Shown: positions 16,263-25,039 of the stretch, one piece after another
Layout: every line of letters begins with the position of its first letter
Position numbering within the stretch: position 1 is the stretch's first letter
Source: Kutzneria sp. CA-103260
GTDB lineage: Bacteria > Actinomycetota > Actinomycetes > Mycobacteriales > Pseudonocardiaceae
Assembly: GCF_018263855.1 (NCBI RefSeq)
Contig: NZ_CP073318.1
Location: forward strand, 1,612,001-1,676,000
Direction: 5' to 3'
Length of the DNA: 64,000 bases
Program-made: the position numbers and the translations under genes
Notes under the pieces: generated by a model
Seen by the model: only the letters and a program-made list of their open reading frames with translations
Database searches by the model: none
Told to the model about the DNA's origin: nothing

Positions 16263-16335
16263 GGGAGAGAGTCCTTCGTTAGTTTGTCCGCCGTACGAAC
16301 TGAATCCTGGCTGAGAGTTTCTTAATCAGCAATCG

Positions 16336-16381
16336 CGCACATCGCGGAATTCTGAGCGACCCTCATCCGCACATCGCGGAA
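16336..16381. promoter_or_regulatory. Pair of 14-bp direct repeats in a divergent promoter
   Basis: CGCACATCGCGGAA occurs at 16336-16349 and 16368-16381, exactly 32 bp apart (three helical turns), in the 199-nt gap between the secreted-protein operon and the PucR-type regulator. Two identical copies on the same DNA face suggest an operator, perhaps for that regulator. Confidence 0.5.
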
Positions 16382-16461
16382 GGACGTACCGCCGACCGGC
16401 GTCATGACCGCCCGCCACCGTCGTCTCATGGTCGAGTAGCCACGATCCCCGGGAGACCTGA

Positions 16462-17295
16462 GTGGACACTACGCAGCGGACCGACGACGTCGTGCGCGCG
16501 CTCGGAGACCTCCCGTCGCGCCTGGTCAACACCCTGGCCGCCCTACACCCTCAGGTCGACCCGACTGTGCTGGCCACCATGGTCACCGCCGGCAACGCCG
16601 TCGTGGACGAGTTCCTGCACGGGTTCAGCGGCACCCACGACATGGCCACGCTGCTGCTGGCCGATCAGCCCGTGCCGGTCCCGGTCCCCGACAGCTACAG
16701 CCTCTGCGCGCTGTACTACCAGGAACCGCGGTCACCGGAGCAGATGGCCGAGCGGATCAAGGCCTGGGGCGGCGACGGCACGTATACGCAGCTCGGCACC
16801 AACGGGGGCGTGGTCCTGCTGTCGGCCGACGACATCCCCTCGGCCTGGGCCCGCGCCGAGGAGCTACAGGAGCTGATCGGCGAATGCTGGCTCGCCGCCA
16901 CCTGGCGGCCGCGAGGGCAACTGGCCGAGGGACGACGGCAGGCGAGCAAGGTCGTGGCGCTGGTCGCCGCCGGCCGCCCGACTGGGACGTACTGTGTGAT
17001 GCACGTGCTCACCGAGTACGCCGCCGCCGAGAACCCCGACGTGTGCGAAGGCCTCACCGAGACCATTCGCCCCCTGACCGCGCATCCGGTGCTCATGGAC
17101 ACCCTCGCCGCCCTCATCGCCGCCGACGGCAACCGCGCCCTCGCCGCCAGCCGACTGCACATCCACCGCAGCACCCTGGACTACCGTCTGCGGCGGATCG
17201 GCCAGCTCACCGGGCAGTCACCGACCACAACCCATGGCCGGCACACCCTGGCCACGGCCCGCGCCCTGTACCTGATCAACGACCGCGTCTCCTAG
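16462..17295 (+). CDS. PucR-family helix-turn-helix regulator
   Basis: A 277-residue regulator from a GTG with GGAGA about 8 nt upstream. Residues 1-210 form a sensory region without a recognised ligand domain; the C-terminus (LMDTLAALIAADGNRALAAS ... HIHRSTLDYRLRRIGQLTG) is the PucR C-terminal helix-turn-helix. PucR-type proteins usually control catabolic or stress genes nearby. It is divergent from the secreted-protein operon with a pair of direct repeats between, making that operon a candidate target. Confidence 0.88.
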   Translation: MDTTQRTDDVVRALGDLPSRLVNTLAALHPQVDPTVLATMVTAGNAVVDEFLHGFSGTHDMATLLLADQPVPVPVPDSYSLCALYYQEPRSPEQMAERIKAWGGDGTYTQLGTNGGVVLLSADDIPSAWARAEELQELIGECWLAATWRPRGQLAEGRRQASKVVALVAAGRPTGTYCVMHVLTEYAAAENPDVCEGLTETIRPLTAHPVLMDTLAALIAADGNRALAASRLHIHRSTLDYRLRRIGQLTGQSPTTTHGRHTLATARALYLINDRVS

Positions 17296-17309
17296 CGAAC
17301 GGTCCCGGA

Positions 17310-18260
17310 TCAGGTGTGCAGGGAACGCAGGATGTCGACGATCGCGGCCTGTGCGACGCGGGCGGTGCTGGAAACCCGTTCGTAGGCCGGGCCTTCGTGC
17401 GGCAGGCCGATCAGCCGCGTCACCGCCGTCGGAACGCCGTCGGCGGCCAGCGCCATCGCGTACGCCTCGCCGTCGCCGCGCAGCGGATCGACCTCGGCGG
17501 TGAAGATGTAGGCCGGCGGCAGACCGTCGAAGTTGTCGGCCAGCAGCGGTGAAACCGTGGGCGTGAGCACGTCTTCGGCGTTCGGCGCGTAGTCGTCCAC
17601 CATCTGTCGGAGCGACGCCCACTGCTCCTCGGGCAGTTCGACCGCGTCATGGTCGAGGTTCCCCATGGTCAGATCGAGCGCCGGGACCTCAAGAATCTGG
17701 AACGCCAGCGGATGCCGAGCGCGAGCGCGGTTGAGGTGGGTCAGCGCCGCCGTGAGGTTCCCGCCGGCCGACTGTCCCGACACCCCGATGCGATTCGGGT
17801 CAACGCCGAGGGATTCCCCTTCGCGCACCAGCCATTCCAGCGCCGCGTAGCCCTGCTCCAGCGCGGCCGGGTAGGGGTGTTCCGGCGCCAGCGCGTAGGA
17901 AACGGCCGCGACGACGACGTTGGCCTGGACCGCCCGCCGAGCACACGTCGCGGCCACGCTCGGGTGGTGCAGGCCGCCCTGCCGCCAGGCACCGCCAAAG
18001 AAGAACAGGCATGCCGGGATCGCTTGCCCGGCAACGGGTTCGCTCGGGTAGAACAGGCGTACCAGCACATCCGGGTAGCCGTCCATGGACAGGACGTGGT
18101 CCTTGGTCGGCGCGTCCGGGCCGTCGAGGCCGAGCGTCGGGAACACCGCCCGCTCGTACTCGACGGCGAGTTTCCGCTGCTCTTCAGGATCCTTCGCCTC
18201 GGAGGGCGGCAGTATCCCGGTGCCGACGATGGCGGCGAGCAACATGGGATCGAGGGGCAT
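17310..18260 (-). CDS. HSL-type alpha/beta hydrolase with altered oxyanion motif
   Basis: A 316-residue cytoplasmic esterase-like protein. The nucleophile elbow is SGQSAGGNLTAAL, the acid is in AEVDPLRGDGE and the His in LPHEGPAYE. The usual HGGG oxyanion-hole motif is replaced by FFFGGAWRQGG, so the His is Phe. The rest fits the hormone-sensitive-lipase family, and YALAPEHPYPAALEQ is typical. It follows the second hydrolase gene by 13 nt; both are divergent from the LacI regulator and probably under its control. Substrate unknown. Confidence 0.88.
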   Translation of the reverse strand: MPLDPMLLAAIVGTGILPPSEAKDPEEQRKLAVEYERAVFPTLGLDGPDAPTKDHVLSMDGYPDVLVRLFYPSEPVAGQAIPACLFFFGGAWRQGGLHHPSVAATCARRAVQANVVVAAVSYALAPEHPYPAALEQGYAALEWLVREGESLGVDPNRIGVSGQSAGGNLTAALTHLNRARARHPLAFQILEVPALDLTMGNLDHDAVELPEEQWASLRQMVDDYAPNAEDVLTPTVSPLLADNFDGLPPAYIFTAEVDPLRGDGEAYAMALAADGVPTAVTRLIGLPHEGPAYERVSSTARVAQAAIVDILRSLHT

Positions 18261-18273
18261 GGTGGTTCTCCGT

Positions 18274-19224
18274 TCAGGCGGCGGTGATCGTTCGGAGGTA
18301 GTCGCTGACCCGGTCGTGCCATTCCCGTGCGATGGCGGAGGTCCGGGTGATGCTGGGGGAGCCGTGGGTCTGCCCGGGCCCGCACCAGGTCTGGACGTCG
18401 ACACCGGCCCTGGCCATCCGGGCCGCGTAGGCCTGTCCGCAGTCCCGTAGCGGATCGCATTCGGCGGTGAGCACAAAGGCCGGCGGCAGACCGTCCAGAA
18501 GGGACACTTCGTTGGGTGCGGTCCACTCGTCCACCGGACCGCTGGTGCCGAGGTACACGGCGCGGAGCTCGGTGAGGTCCCCGAATGGCTCCAGTTCGCC
18601 GAATTCGTGGAACGAGCGGTCCTGGCTGATGTCCAGGCTCGCCGCCGGCACCTCCAGCACCTGGTGGTGGACGAGGTCGCGGGCGTGCGCCGCGACCAGC
18701 GCCGCGAGGTTGCCCCCGGCCGAGCTGCCGCCAACGCCGATGCGCTCCGGGTCGATCCTCAGCTCCGGTGCCGAGTCGATGAGCCAGACCAGCGTGGCGA
18801 TGCAGTCCTCCAGTCCGGCCGGGAACGGGTGCTCCGGCGCGAGCCGGTAGGCGACTGCGAAGATGTCCACGCCACTGTCCACGGCCCTACGCCGCAACAG
18901 CCGCTCATTGATCTCTTCGTAGATGCTGCCGTGGACGAACCCGCCCCCGTGGATCGACAGATGCGCCGCCCGAACGCCGTCTCCCGGCGCTCGATACCGC
19001 CGCACCGTGACCGCGCCCGCCCGATACTCCTCGACCTGGCACTCCGCCGGCCCCGGCAGCGTGAATCTCCTGGCCAACACATCGGCCAGCTCTCGCGCCG
19101 CCTTCCGTCCTCGGGTCCAGTCCGTCGACTGGAGATCGGGCAAGCCCGCGGCGACCTCCCCGATCGCCCCGATCCAGTCCAGCACGGCCGGCTCGCAGCG
19201 GGCCAGCGCGGCTGAGGTCGTCAT
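18274..19224 (-). CDS. HSL-type alpha/beta hydrolase
   Basis: A 316-residue esterase with a complete HSL signature: oxyanion motif SIHGGGFVHGS, nucleophile GGSSAGGNLAALV, Asp in AECDPLRDCG and His in QTHGSPSI. The ATG at 19224 begins MTTSAALARCEP and lies directly behind the palindromic operator. It has the same length as its downstream partner, and similar motifs in the same order suggest an old duplication, although this copy keeps the canonical oxyanion His. Likely substrates are small acyl esters or lactones. Confidence 0.9.
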   Translation of the reverse strand: MTTSAALARCEPAVLDWIGAIGEVAAGLPDLQSTDWTRGRKAARELADVLARRFTLPGPAECQVEEYRAGAVTVRRYRAPGDGVRAAHLSIHGGGFVHGSIYEEINERLLRRRAVDSGVDIFAVAYRLAPEHPFPAGLEDCIATLVWLIDSAPELRIDPERIGVGGSSAGGNLAALVAAHARDLVHHQVLEVPAASLDISQDRSFHEFGELEPFGDLTELRAVYLGTSGPVDEWTAPNEVSLLDGLPPAFVLTAECDPLRDCGQAYAARMARAGVDVQTWCGPGQTHGSPSITRTSAIAREWHDRVSDYLRTITAA

Positions 19225-19235
19225 CGAACCCCCTA

Positions 19236-19249
19236 TCGAAGTGCTTCGA
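19236..19249. promoter_or_regulatory. Palindromic operator for the LacI regulator
   Basis: TCGAAG-TG-CTTCGA is a 6+6 dyad located 12 nt before the hydrolase start in the 89-nt divergent gap; a further CTTCGA half site follows at 19262-19268. The dyad size suits a LacI-family dimer, and the position would block the hydrolase operon. Confidence 0.55.
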
Positions 19250-19313
19250 CAAAGGACTTTAAACTTCGAGTGGATGAGCGTCAACGCTCGGCTGCGGCGG
19301 ATAGGGTGATCGG

Positions 19314-20312
19314 GTGGGGAGTTCGGACGTGACGATTTACCAGGTGGCCGAGACCGCTGGGGTGAGCATCTCGACGGTGTCGCTGGCGCTCAACCATCCG
19401 GACCGGGTCAGCGAACGGACCCGGGAGCGCATCATCAAAGTGGCCGGCGAGCTCGGCTACCGCCCGGGCGCGACCCCGTCTGCGCGGGCCAAGCGGCGTA
19501 CCGGCCGGATCGCCGTGGTCGCCCCGTTCAGCAGCTACGAGTCGTATCGCACCAGGCTGATCGGCATCCTCGACACTTTCGGCCCCGATGACGTCGAGGT
19601 GGTCGTGCACGACGCCCCTTCGGTCGCCGCCGCCGGCTCACCCCTGCTGGCCACCTTGCCCGTCCGCGGCGACGTCGACGGCCTCGTGATCATGGGCATC
19701 CCCCTTGCCGACGAGGGCGCCGACCGCCTTCGCCGCTGGGGTCCCCCCACCGTGCTGGTCGATTCCTCGCATCCCGCCTTCACCAGCGTCACCTTCGACG
19801 ACGAGCAGGCCGGCTTCCTCCTGGCCAGCCACCTTGTGGACCGTGGCCACCGCCGTATCGGCTACCTGCACGAGACCCAGCGCTCTCCCGACTACGTCTC
19901 GCCCGGCATGCTTCGCCGCGCCGGCATCCATCGTGCCCTCGGCGAAACCCCTTTGGAGGAGTTCGACCTCCCAGAGAGCGACCTGTCCACCGCCCGCTCC
20001 TTCGCCGCTGACTTCCTCTCACGCCCGCGCGAGTCCCGCCCAACCGCCGTCATCTGCCACCACGACCTCCTGGCCGCCGGCTTCCTCTCCGGCCTCCGCT
20101 CCGCCGGCGCCACCGTCCCCACAGACGTCGCCGTCACCGGCATCGACGACGGCCCCCTGGCCGAAGGCCTCGACCTCACCACCGTCCGCCAACCCTTCGC
20201 CGAATCCGGCCGCCAGGCCGCGGAAATCCTGAGAACCCTCATCCAATCCCCCAACCACGCCATAGCCCGCACCCTGCTGGCCCCCCAGCTCATAATCCGC
20301 ACCACCACCTGA
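19314..20312 (+). CDS. LacI-family transcriptional regulator
   Basis: A 332-residue repressor. The N-terminal helix-turn-helix and hinge are TIYQVAETAGVSISTVSLAL and VSERTRERIIKVAGELGYRP. Residues 65-330 are the periplasmic-binding-protein-like sensor (DVDGLVIMGIPL, VTFDDEQAGFLLASHLVDRG, AVICHHDLLAAGFLSGLR, VTGIDDGPLAEGLDLTTVRQ). It is divergent from two esterase genes with a palindrome between, so it probably represses them until a small ligand binds. Start is GTG. Confidence 0.92.
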   Translation: MGSSDVTIYQVAETAGVSISTVSLALNHPDRVSERTRERIIKVAGELGYRPGATPSARAKRRTGRIAVVAPFSSYESYRTRLIGILDTFGPDDVEVVVHDAPSVAAAGSPLLATLPVRGDVDGLVIMGIPLADEGADRLRRWGPPTVLVDSSHPAFTSVTFDDEQAGFLLASHLVDRGHRRIGYLHETQRSPDYVSPGMLRRAGIHRALGETPLEEFDLPESDLSTARSFAADFLSRPRESRPTAVICHHDLLAAGFLSGLRSAGATVPTDVAVTGIDDGPLAEGLDLTTVRQPFAESGRQAAEILRTLIQSPNHAIARTLLAPQLIIRTTT

Positions 20313-20596
20313 AACAACCCAACACGCACCCCGCAACGCATACGCGCCCCCACGGCGACCACGACGCCCCACGACGCGCCCCGCAACCCGACCACGACGC
20401 ACCCGCCGCCGACCCACCCAACGCCCCCACCTGACGCACGCACCTACGGACCCCAGCCACGGTGTCGGGTGGCAAGGCCGCGACGGCACCCCGGAGTCGT
20501 CAGCGGAGGAGTCGGCCGTCGTGGCCGCGGCAGCGGATCACCAGCACAGGAGTCGGTGATGTTCCAAGCCGTTAGGGCGGGGCCGCCGAGACGATC
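20313..20596. other. Convergent intergenic region, low complexity
   Basis: A C-rich, low-complexity 284-nt stretch between the LacI gene and the HNH gene. CGACCACGACGC occurs twice (20356-20367 and 20389-20400). No gene or clear terminator hairpin was recognised. Confidence 0.5.
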
Positions 20597-21697
20597 TCAG
20601 AACGGCGGCTCTTCCACCGGTTCCGGCCTGGTGATGTACGTCTGCCCCCACCTCGTCTCGACGGTAGCGGTCCCATCCTCCGCGATGCTGACCTTCGCCT
20701 TGGTCGCGTGCTTGTAGCGGTGATGCCTGCGATCCAACGGCCCCAGATTGGTGCCGGTGCTCTTGCCCTCCGGCCACGCCACCGCGTGATCGACATCGCA
20801 CGATCTCGACGGATGCGAGCAACACGGCATCACACACGTCCTGTTCCGGGTGCGAATGAAGCGATCCACCTCGGCCTTGGGCCGGTAGATCCCTGGGCTG
20901 TACTCCAACAGGTTCCCCGCCGGATCCGTCAGCAACCGGTGAAACACTGTCCCGGGATGGGCCATCAGGTCCCGCACCACGTCGGCCGGGATCACCTGCC
21001 CGGCATCCAGCTGCCCCGGCCGATCGTCGACACCCAGTAGCGCGGTGATCGGCACGGTGACCTGGATCAGCGCCTTCGACCCGGCGCTTTTCGGTTCCTC
21101 CAACACCAACGCGGCCACCACATCCGCCCGCACCGCATCCATCGACCGCCCGTTCTTGGCTTCCTGCCGCGCCAACCGATCGACCTTCGCATACATCGCC
21201 TGCGCGATCTCCACCGGCTGCTCGCACTTGATCGCGGCCATGCCGTCGTCTTCGTCGTAGAGCACGACTTTCCGGTCCCGCCGCCGCTCCGCGCACCGCT
21301 GCGCATGCCCGGCGGGATCCGCCCGCTGCAACCGACTCCGCACCGACCGCCGCAGTTGTTGGCAGCACCGGCCTTCGGCGGTTTCCAGGGTCTTCGTGAC
21401 GGCCTTCTGTGCGAGCTCGGGCTTGTAGTTCTCGGTCGGATCGACCAACCCGTGTGCGGACCACTCGCTGATCACCCCGGCGTCCATGGCGTCCAGCACG
21501 TCAGGAAACACCGTGGCCACACGGGTAGCCCACTCGACAAGCGAGGAGGCGTTGCTGGGCGACAACTGCAAGGCCATGCCGATGTCATTGACGGCCCAGT
21601 CATCGACGTGCAACTCGGCGATCAACCGCAGCCGCTCGGCTTGAGTCTTGCGAAGGACTCGCTCGCATTCGATCAAGCGAGCGACTTTCTCTTCCAT
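20597..21697 (-). CDS. DUF222 / HNH endonuclease domain protein
   Basis: A 366-residue actinobacterial protein of the 13E12-repeat type: an N-terminal DUF222 helical region (MEEKVARLIECERVLRKTQA to about 250) and a C-terminal HNH nuclease with CVMPCCSHPSRSCDVDHAVAW, then NLGPLDRRHHRYKH, giving the zinc Cys residues and the His-Asn-His core. Such genes are multicopy in actinomycetes, often mobile or decaying. A frameshifted fragment of the same 3' end lies at 33866-33983. I chose the ATG at 21697; an upstream ATG at 21736 adds 13 residues. Confidence 0.85.
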   Translation of the reverse strand: MEEKVARLIECERVLRKTQAERLRLIAELHVDDWAVNDIGMALQLSPSNASSLVEWATRVATVFPDVLDAMDAGVISEWSAHGLVDPTENYKPELAQKAVTKTLETAEGRCCQQLRRSVRSRLQRADPAGHAQRCAERRRDRKVVLYDEDDGMAAIKCEQPVEIAQAMYAKVDRLARQEAKNGRSMDAVRADVVAALVLEEPKSAGSKALIQVTVPITALLGVDDRPGQLDAGQVIPADVVRDLMAHPGTVFHRLLTDPAGNLLEYSPGIYRPKAEVDRFIRTRNRTCVMPCCSHPSRSCDVDHAVAWPEGKSTGTNLGPLDRRHHRYKHATKAKVSIAEDGTATVETRWGQTYITRPEPVEEPPF

Positions 21698-22040
21698 ACC
21701 AGCGATTCTACTCGTCGCAAAGATCAAACTCGTCACTCGGGCGGGTGGAAAATTGTTGGGGGATAAGGGAAATGGTGTGGGTGGAAGGCTTGGCGGGTGA
21801 GGGAAAGTGGGTGGGTGGAAAGGTTTGAGGGCCGAGGGGAAGTGGGTGGGGTGGGGGGGGATGTTGATGGTGAAGTGGTCGGGGAAGGAGATGTTGGGTG
21901 TGACGCCCTGAAGATATAAGACCCTATGACTTCAGTGAAGACTGAAAATAATCTTCAAACCGCCGAGGGGTACTCGAATGCGCCAGAACGCCTAAACTGG
22001 ACCGAAGAACAGCCGTCGTTGAAGGCATCGGGGTGCGGGC
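21698..22040. promoter_or_regulatory. G-rich region and promoter of the AfsR-like gene
   Basis: Positions 21740-21870 are strongly G-rich on the plus strand with repeated GGGTGGAA-like runs and a run of eight G near 21855; the DNA could form G-quadruplexes. Positions 21905-21990 are AT-richer and include CTTCAGTGAAG (21930-21940) inside TTCAGT-GAAG-ACTGAA (21931-21946), a likely operator near the AfsR-like promoter, plus TGAAGAT and ATCTTCA arms at 21909 and 21951. Confidence 0.4.
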
Positions 22041-24962
22041 GTGGAGCTTCGGTTGCTGGGCACGGTGCGGGTGATCGTGAACGGCAGTGAGGCGCCGCTC
22101 GGCGGCCGGCAGCAGCGGCTGGTGCTGGCGGTGCTGGCACTGCACGTGAACCAGCCGGTGGCGGTGTCGCGGATGATCGACTGGATCTGGCCGGATCCGC
22201 CCCGCCGGGCCGAACACGCGGTCCGGGTGCATGTCTCCCAGCTCAGGTCGGCGCTGGCAGACGCGGAGATCGTCGCCCAGGGACCGGCCTACGTCCTCAA
22301 AGCCGACCCCCACGGCATCGACGCGCACCGCTTCCAGGACCTGGTCACCCGCTCGAAGGACGCCGAGGACGAGCAGCGGGTGGCCCTGCTGGACGAGGCC
22401 CTGGCCCTGTGGGAGGGTCCGGCGCTGGCCGACGTCGCCGACCCGGAGCTGCGGGAACGCCTCTGCGGCGGCCTGGAGGAGCGCCGGCTGCTGGCGGCGG
22501 AGGACCGCTACGACGCGATGCTGCGCCTGGGTCAGGGCCGGGACCTGATCCACGAGCTGACGGCCTACGTGAACCGCCATCCGACCCGCGAACGCCCGGT
22601 CGGCCAGCTGATGCTGGCCCTGTACCGGGATCGGCAGCAGGCGCTGGCGCTGGAGGTGTTCCGCCGGACCAGGGAGATGCTGGCCGAGGACCTGGGCATC
22701 GATCCGAGCCCGGAGCTGCACCGGCTGGAGTTGGCGATCCTGCGCAACGACCCGGCCCTGGACCCGGCGGCGGTGCGCCTGGACGTGCCGGCGCTGCTGC
22801 CGGCCGGCGTCGCCGACTTCACCGGCCGCGAGGAGCACCTGAAGCGGCTGGACGAGGACACGGCCGGCGGCGACGCGGTGGTGATCAGCACGATCGCCGG
22901 CACGGCCGGGGTCGGCAAGACCGCCCTGGCCCTGCACTGGGCCCACCGGGTTCGCCACCGGTTCCCCGACGGCCAGCTCTACGCCAACCTGGACGGTTTC
23001 GCCGTCGGCCCGCCGCTACGCCCGGAGCAGGTGCTGTTCCAGTTCCTGCGGGCGCTGGGCGTGCCGGCCGAGCAGGTGCCGGCCGATCTCGCCGAGGCGT
23101 CCGGCCTGTACCGGACGGTGCTGGCCGACCGGAAGGTGTTGGTGCTGCTGGACAACGCCGCCAGCGCCGAGCAGGTGCGGCCGCTGTTGCCGGCCAGTGA
23201 AACCTGCGTGGCGCTGGTGACCAGCCGCAACCGCCTGGACGGTCTGGTGGTGATCAACGCGGCCCGGCGGATCAGCCTGGACGTGCTCCCCGCCGCCGAG
23301 GCCCTGGATCTGCTGGCCCGGATCCTGGGCCGGGGGCGCACGGACGCCGAGCCGGAGGCGACCGCCGAACTGGCCCGCACCGCCGCCTACCTGCCGCTGG
23401 CCCTGCGGATCGCGGCCACCAGCCTGAGCAACCACCCGGGCCGGCCGATCGTCGACTACCTGGCCGAGCTGCGGGGCGAGGGCCGGCTGGACGCGTTGGA
23501 GCTGGACGAGACCGTGGCTGTGCGGTCCACGTTCGCCCTGTCCTACGGCGCGCTGAAACCCGAGGCGCAGTGGGTGTTCCGGCTGATGGGCATCGCCCCC
23601 GGCCTGGACATCTCCGCCGAAGCCATGACAGCCATGGCGGGTATGGCGGCCACGGCCCGTCCGAGAGTGCTGCTCGATCACCTGGCCACCACGCACCTGG
23701 TGGACCAACCGTCCTATGGTCGCTACAGCTTCCACGACCTGCTCCGGGACTACGCCCGCGAGACCGCCATGGTCACCGACTCCGGCATGGACCGCCAGGC
23801 GGCGCTGGACCGGCTGTTCCTGTACTACCGGCGGACGGCGGTCGCCGCGGTGGAGTCCCTGTATCCCGGCACGGTCCGGCTCGTCCGCAGCACTGACCTG
23901 CCGGACCCGGTCGCGTTCGACGCGCCGGCCCGGGCGCTGGCCTGGCTGAACGCCGAACGGCGGAACCTCGTCGCCGCGGTCGAGCACGCCGTGCGTCACG
24001 GGTTCTGGCGGGCGGCCTGGGAGCTGGCCGACTCGCTCCGGTTCTACCTGCTCAAGAAGTCGCTCCGGGTGGAGTGGCGGATCGTCGCGACCGCGGCGCT
24101 GACCGCCGCCGAGGCCGACGGCGATCTGCGGGCGATCGGCGCGGCGCACTTCAGCCTGGGCAACCTCGCGGACGACCACGACGAGGCAATGGGGCATTAC
24201 GAGGTCGCGCTGCGGATGTACGAGGAGATGAACTGGCTGCACGGCCAGGCGGCCGTGCACTCGAATCTCGGTGGGATCGAGGAGGACCTGGGCCGACTCG
24301 ACGCCGCCGTCGGGCATCGAGGCCGTGCGGTGGACCTGGCCCGGTCCGCGGGCCTGCGGCAGATGGCGAGCGCGGCGCTGCTCAACCGGGCGTTGACGAA
24401 CCTGATGCGCAACGAGTTGGACGAGGTCGCCAAGGACGCCGCCGAATCGCTGGAGCTGGCCGACCGGCACGAGTGGAACGACGGTCCCGGCCATGCCCTC
24501 TACGCCCTGGGCCTGGTCGCCAGTCTGCGAGGACGCCACGACGAGGCACGCCGGCTGTGCCAGGAGGCCGTGGACGCCTTCCATCGCACGCAGGCGACGA
24601 GCGACGAGGCGTCGTCGTTGGCGCACCTGTCCTTCGTGCTCGCCGGTGGCGGCGACCACGAAGAGGCTCTGGCCAAGGCCCGCCAGGCCGTCACGCTGGC
24701 CGAGCAGGCCCACCCCCGGATCCAGGTGTTGGCCCTGAACGCCCTCGCCGAGGCGCGGACCGGGCTCGGCGAGGACGCCTCCGACGACCACCGTCGAGCG
24801 CTGGACCTGGCCCGGGAGATCGTGGCCCGCCACGAGGAGTGCCGGGCCCTGATCGGCTTGGGCGAGGACGCGGCGGCGCTGGAGCTGGCCCGTCGGTACG
24901 GGTTCCGTCTCGTGGGCCGGCACGTGCTCGATTTGTCCCCGGGTGAGTGGAAACAGTACTGA
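22041..24962 (+). CDS. AfsR-like SARP regulator with NB-ARC ATPase and TPR repeats
   Basis: A 973-residue multidomain regulator: winged helix (1-95; ELRLLGTVRVIVNGSEAPLG), BTAD (100-245; LGIDPSPELHRLELAIL), NB-ARC ATPase (260-600) with an intact Walker A (GTAGVGKTALAL), Walker B (VLVLLDNAASAEQVRPL) and SRNRLDGL sensor, and TPR repeats from about 680 to 960. AfsR proteins integrate phosphorylation or ligand signals to switch secondary metabolism. The start is the GTG at 22041. It is monocistronic and followed by the M1 peptidase gene with its own ribosome binding site. Targets cannot be read; a palindromic site in its own upstream region is a candidate. Confidence 0.93.
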   Translation: MELRLLGTVRVIVNGSEAPLGGRQQRLVLAVLALHVNQPVAVSRMIDWIWPDPPRRAEHAVRVHVSQLRSALADAEIVAQGPAYVLKADPHGIDAHRFQDLVTRSKDAEDEQRVALLDEALALWEGPALADVADPELRERLCGGLEERRLLAAEDRYDAMLRLGQGRDLIHELTAYVNRHPTRERPVGQLMLALYRDRQQALALEVFRRTREMLAEDLGIDPSPELHRLELAILRNDPALDPAAVRLDVPALLPAGVADFTGREEHLKRLDEDTAGGDAVVISTIAGTAGVGKTALALHWAHRVRHRFPDGQLYANLDGFAVGPPLRPEQVLFQFLRALGVPAEQVPADLAEASGLYRTVLADRKVLVLLDNAASAEQVRPLLPASETCVALVTSRNRLDGLVVINAARRISLDVLPAAEALDLLARILGRGRTDAEPEATAELARTAAYLPLALRIAATSLSNHPGRPIVDYLAELRGEGRLDALELDETVAVRSTFALSYGALKPEAQWVFRLMGIAPGLDISAEAMTAMAGMAATARPRVLLDHLATTHLVDQPSYGRYSFHDLLRDYARETAMVTDSGMDRQAALDRLFLYYRRTAVAAVESLYPGTVRLVRSTDLPDPVAFDAPARALAWLNAERRNLVAAVEHAVRHGFWRAAWELADSLRFYLLKKSLRVEWRIVATAALTAAEADGDLRAIGAAHFSLGNLADDHDEAMGHYEVALRMYEEMNWLHGQAAVHSNLGGIEEDLGRLDAAVGHRGRAVDLARSAGLRQMASAALLNRALTNLMRNELDEVAKDAAESLELADRHEWNDGPGHALYALGLVASLRGRHDEARRLCQEAVDAFHRTQATSDEASSLAHLSFVLAGGGDHEEALAKARQAVTLAEQAHPRIQVLALNALAEARTGLGEDASDDHRRALDLAREIVARHEECRALIGLGEDAAALELARRYGFRLVGRHVLDLSPGEWKQY

Positions 24963-25039
24963 TGGCGGGTGTTGGCCGGTTGGCCGATTAGGGACCCTTC
25001 TGGATGGCGCCGACGGACGGGGCCATGAAGGGAAAACCC

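Noticed and set aside
20019-20489. Gly-rich minus-strand frame across the LacI end and the following gap
   Set aside because: Frame of low-complexity valine/glycine sequence opposite a LacI gene; no start signal or domain.
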